A DNA stretch of 64,000 nt from Streptomyces melanogenes (GTDB lineage: Bacteria > Actinomycetota > Actinomycetes > Streptomycetales > Streptomycetaceae): assembly GCF_014649795.1 (NCBI RefSeq), contig NZ_BMTS01000006.1, positions 186,001-250,000 of the forward strand. Direction: 5' to 3'. Below are positions 27,450 to 34,269 of the stretch, piece after piece. The notes under the pieces were generated by a model. The model searched no databases and had not been told where the DNA came from. It worked only from the letters and a program-made list of their open reading frames with translations. Both the position numbers and the translations under genes were made by a program. How positions within the stretch are numbered: the first letter of the stretch is position 1; every line of letters begins with the position of its first letter.

Positions 27450-28208
27450 ATGGCCAACCCCGAGGGAGAGTTCCCGGGCGAACAGCGTCTTGAGCAGCGG
27501 CTCGGGCCGGTGCTGCGCCGCCGCGACCAGGTCCAGGCCGGTACCACCGACCAGCGGCTCCTCGACACCGAGGGCGACTCGGAGTGGGTGCACACCGACC
27601 CCTGGCGGGTCATGCGCATCCAGTCCGAGTTCGTGGAGGGCTTCGGCGCGCTCGCCGAACTGCCGAGCGCCATCAGCGTCTTCGGCTCGGCCCGCACGCC
27701 GGTGGGCTCGCCGGAGTACGAGGCGGGCGTGGCCATCGGGCACGCGCTGGTCGAGGCGGGCTTCGCGGTGATCACCGGCGGCGGGCCGGGCGCGATGGAG
27801 GCGGCCAACCGGGGTGCGCGCGAGGCGCGCGGCGTGTCGGTCGGGCTGGGCATCGAGCTGCCCTTCGAGCAGGGGCTCAACCCGCACGTCGACATCGGCG
27901 TCAACTTCCGCTACTTCTTCGTGCGGAAGACGATGTTCGTGAAGTACGCCCAGGGGTTCGTGGTCCTGCCCGGCGGTCTCGGCACGCTGGACGAGCTCTT
28001 CGAGGCGCTCACCCTCGTCCAGACCGGCAAGGTGACCCGCTTCCCGATCGTGCTGTTCGGGTCGGCGTACTGGGCGGGCCTGGTGGACTGGCTCCGCGAC
28101 ACGGTGGTAGGCGGCGGCAAGGCCTCCGAACGCGACCTGCTCCTCTTCCACGTCACGGACAGCGTGGAGGAGGCGGTGGCCTTGGTGACGAAGGAAGTGG
28201 GGCGGTAG
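27450..28208 (+). CDS. LOG family (TIGR00730) Rossmann-fold protein
   Basis: 252 residues; ATG at 27450 with GGAGGGAG upstream. It carries the family's nucleotide-binding motifs ITGGGPGAMEAANRGA and PGGLGTLDELFE. LOG proteins are cytokinin riboside 5'-monophosphate phosphoribohydrolases; bacterial members hydrolyse nucleoside monophosphates, and an M. tuberculosis homologue (Rv1205) makes cytokinins. The long N-terminal part (about 60 residues) containing WRVMRIQSEFVEGF is typical of the actinobacterial type. The neighbours folP2, DivIVA-domain gene and tag are also Rv1205 neighbours. Confidence 0.88.
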   Translation: MANPEGEFPGEQRLEQRLGPVLRRRDQVQAGTTDQRLLDTEGDSEWVHTDPWRVMRIQSEFVEGFGALAELPSAISVFGSARTPVGSPEYEAGVAIGHALVEAGFAVITGGGPGAMEAANRGAREARGVSVGLGIELPFEQGLNPHVDIGVNFRYFFVRKTMFVKYAQGFVVLPGGLGTLDELFEALTLVQTGKVTRFPIVLFGSAYWAGLVDWLRDTVVGGGKASERDLLLFHVTDSVEEAVALVTKEVGR

Positions 28209-28257
28209 TTCGTCTGCGGACCGTGGTGGGTTGCTCGCGCAGTTCCCCGCGCCCCTG
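28209..28257. repeat. Single-arm copy of the dispersed GCAGTTCCCCGCGCCCC repeat
   Basis: It starts right after the LOG stop with TTCGTCTGCGGACCG and continues to CGCGCAGTTCCCCGCGCCCC. The complementary arm is only vestigial (GGGGCGCGGGG). It lies between convergent genes. Confidence 0.7.
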
Positions 28258-28285
28258 GGTGGTCCGGGGCGCGGGGGAAGTCCGG

Positions 28286-29146
28286 CTAGGCCAATCCCCG
28301 CCGGGCCACCGCAGGCTCGCGGTGGCCCGCGATGGAGGACACCATGTCCAGGACCTGGCGGGTCTCGGCGACCTCGTGGACCCGGTACACCCGTGCCCCC
28401 AGCCACGCCGACACCGCCGTCGTGGCCAGAGTGCCGAGCACCCGCTCCTTCACCGGCCGGTCCAGCGTCTCGCCGACGAAGTCCTTGTTGGAGAGCGAGA
28501 CCAGGACCGGCCACCCCGTCGCCGCCATCTCGCCGAGCCGCCGCGTCGCCTCCAGGCTGTGGCGGGTGTTCTTGCCGAAGTCATGACCGGGATCGATCAT
28601 GATCCCGTCCCGCCGCACCCCGAGCGCGACCGCCCGCTCGGCGAGCCCCACCGTGACCCGGAGGATGTCCTCCATCACGTCCTCGTACGCGATCCGGTGC
28701 GGCCGCGTGCGCGGCTCCACGCCGCCCGCGTGCGTACACACCAGCCCCGCCCCGTACCGCGCGGCGACCTCCGCCAGCTTCGGGTCGACCCCGCCCCACG
28801 CGTCGTTCAGCACGTCCGCGCCCGCCTCGCAGACCGCCTCCCCGACGTCGTGGCGCCAAGTGTCGACGCTGATCACCACGTCCGGATGCCGCCGCCGCAC
28901 CTCGGCCACGAAACCGACCGTGCGCCGCGCCTCCTCCTCGGCCGTCACCTCCTCGCCGGGGCCCGCCTTGACCCCGCCGATGTCGATGATGGCAGCGCCC
29001 TCTGACACCGCCTGCTCCACGCGGGCCAGCGCGGGCTCGTCGCGGAACGTCGCACCCTGGTCGTAGAAGGAGTCCGGGGTCCGGTTGACGATCGCCATGA
29101 TCACCGGCTCGTGCGCGTCGAACTCGCGCCGTCCCAGCCGCAGCAT
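28286..29146 (-). CDS. folP2: Dihydropteroate synthase-like protein, FolP2 type
   Basis: 286 residues from the ATG at 29146 with GGAGGAAAC upstream. The TIM-barrel pterin-binding fold is clear: IVNRTPDSFYDQG, VISVDTWRHDVGEAV, LNDAWGG, IDPGHDFGKN and RVHEVAETRQVLDMV. Key loops differ from catalytic DHPS. The DIGGESTRPG loop reads DIGGVKAGPG, and the SRKxF lysine loop reads SLSNKDFVGE. In M. tuberculosis the equivalent gene folP2 (Rv1207), in the same neighbourhood, is reported not to have DHPS activity. A true folP is expected elsewhere in the genome. The actual reaction is unknown. Confidence 0.82.
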   Translation of the reverse strand: MLRLGRREFDAHEPVIMAIVNRTPDSFYDQGATFRDEPALARVEQAVSEGAAIIDIGGVKAGPGEEVTAEEEARRTVGFVAEVRRRHPDVVISVDTWRHDVGEAVCEAGADVLNDAWGGVDPKLAEVAARYGAGLVCTHAGGVEPRTRPHRIAYEDVMEDILRVTVGLAERAVALGVRRDGIMIDPGHDFGKNTRHSLEATRRLGEMAATGWPVLVSLSNKDFVGETLDRPVKERVLGTLATTAVSAWLGARVYRVHEVAETRQVLDMVSSIAGHREPAVARRGLA

Positions 29147-29295
29147 CCGCTGTTTCCTCCTCGGGTAAGACGCCCGTGACCTCAAGGTTCCGTGTCGGGC
29201 GGGCCGGTCCGCGCCGCCCGACAGACCCTAACTCCCAGCCGCGCATGGCACGATCGGACCCGACGGATTCCGGCTGGCGGGGAGAGGCTTCGCGC

Positions 29296-29619
29296 GTGTT
29301 CTGGTTCTTGCTGATCGCCATGGTCGTGGTGGTCGCCGCGGTCACGCTGGCCGTGGTGGGCGGCGGCGACGGCGCCGTACTGCCCGAGACGGGCCCCGAG
29401 GGGCTGTCCGACCCGCTGCCCGAAGGCCGCCCGGTCGAGCGCGCGGACATCGACGCCCTGCGGCTCCCGGTGGCCGCCCGCGGCTACCGGATGGCCGACG
29501 TCGACGACGTACTGAGCCGCCTCGCCGCCGAGCTCGCCGAGCGCGACGCCCGGATCACCGACCTCCAGCAGGCGCTCAGCGCCGCCCACGCCCCCCGCGA
29601 CGAGGAGCCCCGCCAGTGA
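29296..29619 (+). CDS. Membrane-anchored DivIVA-domain protein
   Basis: 107 residues from GTG at 29296 (VFWFLLIAMVVVV), with GGAGAGG 8 nt upstream; an in-frame ATG at 29176 would add 40 Arg/Pro-rich residues without family features. One N-terminal transmembrane helix is followed by an acidic linker. A DivIVA-type segment (LRLPVAARGYRMADVDDVLSRL) then leads into a coiled-coil stretch (LAERDARITDLQQALS). It resembles the small Rv1209-type proteins. Membrane-associated scaffolding is inferred. The stop overlaps the tag start by 4 bp. Confidence 0.8.
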   Translation: MFWFLLIAMVVVVAAVTLAVVGGGDGAVLPETGPEGLSDPLPEGRPVERADIDALRLPVAARGYRMADVDDVLSRLAAELAERDARITDLQQALSAAHAPRDEEPRQ

Positions 29620-30203
29620 GCACCGCCATCCCCGGCCCGGACGGCCGACTGCGCTGCCCGTGGGGCCTGTCCACCGCGGACTACGTCGACTACCACGACA
29701 CCGAGTGGGGCCGCCCGGTCCACGGCGACGACGCCCTCTACGAACGGCTGTGCCTGGAGGCCTTCCAGTCGGGCCTCTCCTGGATCACCATCCTGCGCCG
29801 CCGCGAGGGCTTCCGCCGCGCCTTCGCGGACTTCCGGATCGCCAAGGTGGCCGCGTTCACCGACGAGGACGCGGCGCGGCTGCTGACCGACGAATCGATC
29901 ATCCGCAACCGCGCCAAGATCCAGGCGACCCTCGCCAACGCGCGCGTACTGGCCGACTGGGCCCCCGGCGAACTGGACGAACTGATCTGGTCGTACGCCC
30001 CGGACCCGGCCACCCGCCCGGCCCCCCGCACCCTGGCGGACGTCCCCCCGGTCACCGACGAGTCGACGGCGCTCTCCAAGGCCCTCAAGAAGCGCGGCCT
30101 GCGTTTCATCGGCCCCACGACGGCGTACGCGCTGATGCAGGCCTGCGGTCTGGTGGACGACCACTTGGCGGACTGTGTGGCCCGGGGCTGCCGTACCCCT
30201 TAA
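29616..30203 (+). CDS. tag: DNA-3-methyladenine glycosylase I (Tag)
   Basis: 195 residues; GTG at 29616 overlaps the preceding stop (GTGA). It has the full Tag pattern: RCPWGLSTADYVDYHDTEWG, FQSGLSWITILRRREGFRRAF, IIRNRAKIQA and the C-terminal FIGPTTAYALMQACGLVDDH. The zinc ligands of Tag are represented by the N-terminal Cys, His in HDTEWG, and the C-terminal His/Cys in DDHLADCV. It removes 3-methyladenine from alkylated DNA. The stop codon lies inside a perfect palindrome that probably terminates transcription. Confidence 0.92.
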   Translation: MSTAIPGPDGRLRCPWGLSTADYVDYHDTEWGRPVHGDDALYERLCLEAFQSGLSWITILRRREGFRRAFADFRIAKVAAFTDEDAARLLTDESIIRNRAKIQATLANARVLADWAPGELDELIWSYAPDPATRPAPRTLADVPPVTDESTALSKALKKRGLRFIGPTTAYALMQACGLVDDHLADCVARGCRTP

Positions 30204-30212
30204 GGGGTACGG
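30191..30212. terminator. Perfect palindrome spanning the tag stop codon
   Basis: CCGTACCCCTT is directly followed by its complement AAGGGGTACGG, and TAA of tag is part of the second arm. It lies between convergent tag and crotonase genes and can terminate in both directions. Confidence 0.6.
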
Positions 30213-30224
30213 GCCCCAGATGGC

Positions 30225-31025
30225 TCAGCGCCCCACATATTTCGGCTTCTCCTTCGCCAGGAACGCCGCCACCGCGATCCCGTGGTCCTCGGAGGCCCCC
30301 GCCCGCGTCTGGAGCTCGTCCTCCTTCTCCAGCGCCTCGGCCAGCGAGTGCCCCGCCCCGTACGCCAGGGACTCCTTCAGGGCCGCGTACGCGAGCGTCG
30401 GGCCGTCGGCCAGCGCGCGGGCCACCGCCGCGGCCTCGGCCGCCAGCGAGTCGGCCGGGACCAGCTTGTTCACGATGCCGAGCTCGTACGCCTCCTGCGC
30501 CGAGATCGAGCGCGGGAAGAGCAGCAGGTCGGCGGCGCGCGAGTGGCCGATAAGGCGGGGGAGCGTCCAGGAGACGCCCGAGTCGGCGGTCAGCGCGACC
30601 CCCGCGAACGAGGTGTTGAAGGCGGCCGTGTCCGCCACCACCCGGTAGTCGGCCGCCAGCGCGAAGCCGAAGCCCGCGCCCGCCGCGACCCCGTTCACCC
30701 CGGCCACGACCGGCTTGGGCATCTCGGTGAGGGCCTTCACGATCGGGTTGTAGTGCTCGCGGACCGTGCTCATCGTGGAGCCGGTGCCCGCCGCCCGGTC
30801 CGCCGCCAGCAGGGCCACGTGCTCCTTGAGGTCCTGGCCCACGCAGAACGCCCGGCCCGTCGCCGTGAGCAGCACCGCCCGCACCGCGGGGTCCGCGGCA
30901 GCGGCCCGGGCCGCGTCCCGCAGGGCGACCTTGGCCTCGGTGTTCATGGCGTTCATGGCGTCGGGACGGTTGATCGTGATCGTCGCGAGCCCGTCGGTCA
31001 CCTCGTAGAGCACGGTGTCGGCCAT
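30225..31025 (-). CDS. Enoyl-CoA hydratase/isomerase family protein, PaaG-like
   Basis: 266 residues; ATG at 31025 with GGAGGGG upstream. Crotonase fold with the oxyanion-hole segments AFCVGQDLKEH and GVNGVAAGAGFGFALAAD. The active-site segment reads FAGVALTADSGVSWTLPRLIG. The Asp in the DSG motif is the PaaG signature, and the Glu of true hydratases is absent. It is therefore more likely an isomerase (1,2-epoxyphenylacetyl-CoA isomerase type) than a hydratase. No other phenylacetate genes are nearby, so the substrate is uncertain. Confidence 0.85.
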   Translation of the reverse strand: MADTVLYEVTDGLATITINRPDAMNAMNTEAKVALRDAARAAAADPAVRAVLLTATGRAFCVGQDLKEHVALLAADRAAGTGSTMSTVREHYNPIVKALTEMPKPVVAGVNGVAAGAGFGFALAADYRVVADTAAFNTSFAGVALTADSGVSWTLPRLIGHSRAADLLLFPRSISAQEAYELGIVNKLVPADSLAAEAAAVARALADGPTLAYAALKESLAYGAGHSLAEALEKEDELQTRAGASEDHGIAVAAFLAKEKPKYVGR

Positions 31026-31334
31026 TGGGATGGATCCCCTCCGTTGCGGTGTCGTGTCCGCCCAGCATGGCGGAGATCATCGACGCCGCACATGTGACCT
31101 GCGTCAAACAATCCCGGCCACCGTCCGGACCGGGGGTGGCGAAGTATCGCAGGCGGATCGCCGAATTGGGTGGTTTTGATAGAGCGCGTTGCGCAAGCGA
31201 TGCCGACCGATGTTGGTCATCGGGTCCTGCGATGCGGGATAATGACCTGGAAGCAATGTGTTCGATGCCGGTAACACGGTGCCTGTCATGGGGCCGCCGG
31301 CTGCGATGAGCTGGTTTCAGGAAGGGGAAACAGC
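31026..31334. promoter_or_regulatory. Intergenic region with a probable promoter for the DUF3117 gene
   Basis: This divergent 309-bp gap is less GC-rich than its surroundings. On the + strand GATAAT (31238-31243) is a good -10 box with TTGGTC (31213-31218) 19 nt upstream, giving a 5' leader of about 85 nt. I see no coding frame in it. Confidence 0.4.
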
Positions 31335-31502
31335 ATGGCGGCCATGAAGCCGCGGACGGGCGACGGCCCGCTCGAGGTGACCAAGGAGGGGCGGGGCATC
31401 GTCATGCGCGTTCCGCTCGAAGGCGGCGGTCGGCTTGTGGTCGAGCTGACCCCGGACGAGGCCGAGGCGCTCGGTGACGCTCTTAAGAAGGTCGTCGGCT
31501 GA
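31335..31502 (+). CDS. DUF3117 family small protein
   Basis: 55 residues from ATG at 31335, preceded by GAAGGGGAAA. The sequence begins MAAMKPRTGDGPLEVTKEGR and ends ELTPDEAEALGDALKKVVG. It contains the basic/glycine pattern GRGIVMRVPLEGGGRLVVE, conserved in length across actinobacteria. The M. tuberculosis homologue Rv1211 also follows the tag gene. Function is unknown. A long perfect palindrome terminates the gene. Confidence 0.88.
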   Translation: MAAMKPRTGDGPLEVTKEGRGIVMRVPLEGGGRLVVELTPDEAEALGDALKKVVG

Positions 31503-31530
31503 TTCAGCGGGCTTGACCCCCAATCTGCCC

Positions 31531-31568
31531 CCGCCCCGGGCCGGTACGTACGTACCGGCCCGGGGCGG
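31531..31568. terminator. 38-bp perfect palindrome, bidirectional terminator
   Basis: CCGCCCCGGGCCGGTAC is followed by a 4-nt GTAC centre and its exact complement, then AGTAGTTTT on the + strand. It lies between the convergent DUF3117 and O-methyltransferase genes. Confidence 0.8.
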
Positions 31569-31617
31569 AGTAGTTTTCCGGGGTGGTTCCGGGGCCGCGG
31601 AGCCCCGTGAAGAGCCG

Positions 31618-32253
31618 TCAGCCGCGCTTCACGGCGCAGAGCAGGCCGTCGCCCACCGGCAGCAGCGACCCGGTGAGCTCCTGGCTCTCGCGCACGGTCC
31701 GCAGCAGGTCCCGCAGCCGCAGCACCTCGGCGGGCTGGACGCCGGAGTCGACCGTGCGGCCGTCGGCGAAGACCCCTTCGAAGCAGACGATGCCGCCGGG
31801 CCGCAGCAGGCGCAACGATTCAGCGAGGTAGTCCAGGGACTCCAGCCGGTCGCCGTCGCAGAACACCAGGTCGTATCCGCCGTCGGCGAGGCGCGGCAGT
31901 ACGTCCAGGGCGCGCCCGGGGATGAACCGCGCCCGGTTCCCGGCGAAGCCCGCCGCGCGGAACGCCTGCTTGGCGAACTGCTGGCGGTCCGCCTCCGGGT
32001 CGACGGTGGTCAGCACGCCGTCCGGCCGCAGGCCCTGGAGCAGATAGATCCCGGAGACGCCGGTTCCGGTGCCGATCTCGGCGACCGCCTTGGCGTCGGC
32101 GGTGGCAGCGAGCAGGCGCAGCGCGGCCCCCGTCCCCGGGGACACCGAAGGCAGTCCTGCCTCCCGGGACCGCTCGCGGGCCCAGCGCAGCGCGTCGTCC
32201 TCGGCGACAAAGGCGTCGGCGAACGCCCAGCTCGTCTGCCGGTTGGCGGTAAT
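31618..32253 (-). CDS. SAM-dependent O-methyltransferase, probable ATT start
   Basis: 211 residues if translation begins at ATT (32253-32251). AGGAG lies 6 nt upstream, and the following residues TANRQTSWAFADAFVAEDD are the usual start of this family. The nearest conventional start, GTG at 32145, would remove 36 conserved residues. The methyltransferase fold shows EIGTGTGVSG (SAM loop), TTVDPEADRQQFA and VFCDGDR. It corresponds to Rv1220c, which also diverges from sigE. The methyl acceptor is unknown. The fold is certain, the start less so. Confidence 0.85.
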   Translation of the reverse strand: MTANRQTSWAFADAFVAEDDALRWARERSREAGLPSVSPGTGAALRLLAATADAKAVAEIGTGTGVSGIYLLQGLRPDGVLTTVDPEADRQQFAKQAFRAAGFAGNRARFIPGRALDVLPRLADGGYDLVFCDGDRLESLDYLAESLRLLRPGGIVCFEGVFADGRTVDSGVQPAEVLRLRDLLRTVRESQELTGSLLPVGDGLLCAVKRG

Positions 32254-32309
32254 GGCCCTCTCCTGTCCCCGTAGTTGGCGCGCAACGGTGACTGTATCCG
32301 CTGCACCCG

Positions 32310-32335
32310 GGAACCCGCAGATGGGACCGGGCGTT
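32310..32335 (+). promoter_or_regulatory. ECF sigma-type promoter upstream of sigE
   Basis: GGAAC at 32310-32314 is followed by a 17-nt spacer and CGTT at 32332-32335, matching the GGAAC/CGTT pattern of SigE-family promoters. It lies in the divergent region before the sigma factor gene and implies autoregulation. A transcript from it would begin at about 32342. Confidence 0.6.
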
Positions 32336-32483
32336 ATGAAGGGCGGGGGGATACATGGACGAGACGGCCGAGTACGGAATCCCGGTCCCCGAGCGGTCCG
32401 GGAAGCAGCGCGGTTCGAGGGGCACGAAGGCAGCCCGAAATGCGCGTAAAGATTCTTATCCGGAGCTAACGGGCGAGGTGGCT

Positions 32484-33260
32484 ATGGTAGGGGCTCCACT
32501 GGACACCACCAGAGCCGACAGGGGAGGTGCGGCTGCGCCTGTGGATCGGGGAGGAGTGCTCCGGCGCTTTCTCAGGTCGGCGGGTGAGCCGAAATCCGTG
32601 ACCTACACCGCTGACCGTTCCAACGCCGCAGACTCCGCAGCCACCGCGACCTTCGCCGACGCGGATTCCCCGGCGTGGACCCCTCCCACCTGGGAGGAGA
32701 TCGTCAGCACGCACAGCGGCCGCGTCTACCGCCTCGCCTACCGCCTGACGGGCAACCAGCACGACGCCGAGGACCTCACCCAGGAGGTCTTCGTCCGCGT
32801 CTTCCGCTCGCTGTCGACCTACACGCCGGGTACGTTCGAGGGCTGGCTGCACCGGATCACCACCAACCTCTTCCTGGACATGGTCCGCCGCCGCCAGCGC
32901 ATCCGCTTCGACGCCCTGGGCGACGACGCGGCCGAGCGCCTCCCCAGCCGCGACCCGTCCCCCCAGCAGGTCTTCAACGACGCGCACTTCGACGCCGACG
33001 TCCAGCAGGCGCTGGACACCCTCGCGCCCGAGTTCCGCGCCGCCGTCGTCCTCTGCGACATCGAGGGACTGTCGTACGAGGAGATCGCCGCCACCCTCGG
33101 CGTGAAGCTCGGCACCGTGCGCAGCCGGATCCACCGCGGCCGCTCGCACCTGCGCAAGGCCCTCAAGCACCGCTCGCCCGAGGCCCGCGCCGAGCAGCAG
33201 CGTGCCCTCGCGGGGGTGGCGCCCGGCGCCCCGGGGGCGGTCGGAGAGGGGACCGCGTGA
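32484..33260 (+). CDS. sigE: ECF RNA polymerase sigma factor, SigE type
   Basis: 258 residues from the ATG at 32484 (MVGAPLDTTRADRGG) with GAGGTGG upstream; a second in-frame ATG at 32355 would add 43 residues and lies just after the ECF promoter, so two forms are possible. Region 2 is EEIVSTHSGRVYRLAYRL plus DAEDLTQEVFVRVFRSL. Region 4 is LSYEEIAATLGVKLGTVRSR. The N-terminal extension of about 70 residues before region 2 is typical of actinobacterial SigE. The anti-sigma gene overlaps by 4 bp. Role: envelope stress transcription, with HtrA encoded next. Confidence 0.88.
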   Translation: MVGAPLDTTRADRGGAAAPVDRGGVLRRFLRSAGEPKSVTYTADRSNAADSAATATFADADSPAWTPPTWEEIVSTHSGRVYRLAYRLTGNQHDAEDLTQEVFVRVFRSLSTYTPGTFEGWLHRITTNLFLDMVRRRQRIRFDALGDDAAERLPSRDPSPQQVFNDAHFDADVQQALDTLAPEFRAAVVLCDIEGLSYEEIAATLGVKLGTVRSRIHRGRSHLRKALKHRSPEARAEQQRALAGVAPGAPGAVGEGTA

Positions 33261-34183
33261 CCGGCACCAGTCCCACTCCCGCGGAACAGCATCTGGGAGA
33301 CCGCCTCGCCGCCCTGGTCGACGGCGAGCTCAGCCATGACGCGCGCGAGCGCGTCCTGTCGCATCTGGCCACCTGTCCCAAGTGCAAGGCCGAGGCCGAC
33401 GCCCAGCGCCGCGTCAAGAGCGTCTTCGCGCAGACGGCACCGCCCGCCCCCTCCGAGGGCCTGCTGGCCCGCCTCCAGGGGCTGCCCGGGGGGTCCGGAG
33501 GTGACGACGACGGTCGGGGACCATTCGGCGGGGGCCGCCTCGCCGGCGGAGTCTTCTCGCCCGGAGTCCTGAGCGACCCGCGCGACCCGGCCGGGCGCTT
33601 CGGCTATGTGCCCGGCGGGGCCCATGCGACCGTCCTCGACGGGCCGCTGCCCGGGCGCGGCTTCCGCATCCACGAAGTGGGCCGCCCCGAAGAGCGTTCG
33701 GGCTCGCCGTGGCGCGGGCGCAGGATCGCCTTCGCCGCAGCCAGCGCCGTCTCGTTCGCCGCGATCGCGCTCGCCGGCGCGGTCCCGTCGGACTCGGGCG
33801 CGGACACCAGCGCCCGGGGCGAGGGTTCGGGCCGCAATGTCACGCCGCTGCGGGCCCAGAGCCCGTCGGCCGGTCCGGCCTCGGGCAGGTCCCTGTCCGT
33901 GGAGTCGGAGCGCAGACACGGCGGCGCGGCGAGCGCACCCCTGGCCCCGGAGCCCACGGCGCCGGTCCCGATGGGTCTGGCCGGGCTCAACGGAATCCCG
34001 TCCCAGCCGTCCCAGCAGTTCGGCAACCCGTTCCGCGCCTCTCTGCTGAGCAGTTCGTCTCTGCCTCCGCTGATACGTCCGGCGGTCGCCACCCTGGCGA
34101 TGCGGCCGGTCGCACCGCCGCCCGCGCTCCCCGGCGCGACCCCGTCCGTACCGCCGACGCAGCTGGCGGCTCCCCGGCACTGA
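33257..34183 (+). CDS. Zinc-containing anti-sigma factor (RseA/CseE type)
   Basis: 308 residues; GTG at 33257 overlaps the sigma factor stop (GTGA). The N-terminal zinc anti-sigma motif is His-X3-Cys-X2-Cys in LSHLATCPKCKAE, preceded by LAALVDGELSHDARERVL. A Gly-rich linker follows. A hydrophobic stretch at about residues 155-175 (IAFAAASAVSFAAIALAGAV) is a likely transmembrane segment. The C-terminal 130 residues are Pro/Ser-rich and presumably external. It should hold SigE inactive until an envelope signal. The M. tuberculosis counterpart is RseA (Rv1222), which is shorter. Confidence 0.85.
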   Translation: MTGTSPTPAEQHLGDRLAALVDGELSHDARERVLSHLATCPKCKAEADAQRRVKSVFAQTAPPAPSEGLLARLQGLPGGSGGDDDGRGPFGGGRLAGGVFSPGVLSDPRDPAGRFGYVPGGAHATVLDGPLPGRGFRIHEVGRPEERSGSPWRGRRIAFAAASAVSFAAIALAGAVPSDSGADTSARGEGSGRNVTPLRAQSPSAGPASGRSLSVESERRHGGAASAPLAPEPTAPVPMGLAGLNGIPSQPSQQFGNPFRASLLSSSSLPPLIRPAVATLAMRPVAPPPALPGATPSVPPTQLAAPRH

Positions 34184-34231
34184 CCGTGCCCTGCGCTCCT
34201 CCCGGCAAACCTGGTTGAATCCCTGGGAGGG

Positions 34232-34247
34232 GTGCCCCCGGGGGCAC
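34232..34247. promoter_or_regulatory. 16-bp perfect palindrome upstream of htrA
   Basis: GTGCCCCCGGGGGCAC has no spacer. It lies 22 bp before the htrA ATG and 49 bp after the anti-sigma stop. It may be an operator or a weak hairpin. No promoter is obvious in this 86-bp gap. Confidence 0.35.
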
Positions 34248-34269
34248 GCAGGACAGTTGCGGGGAGAGC

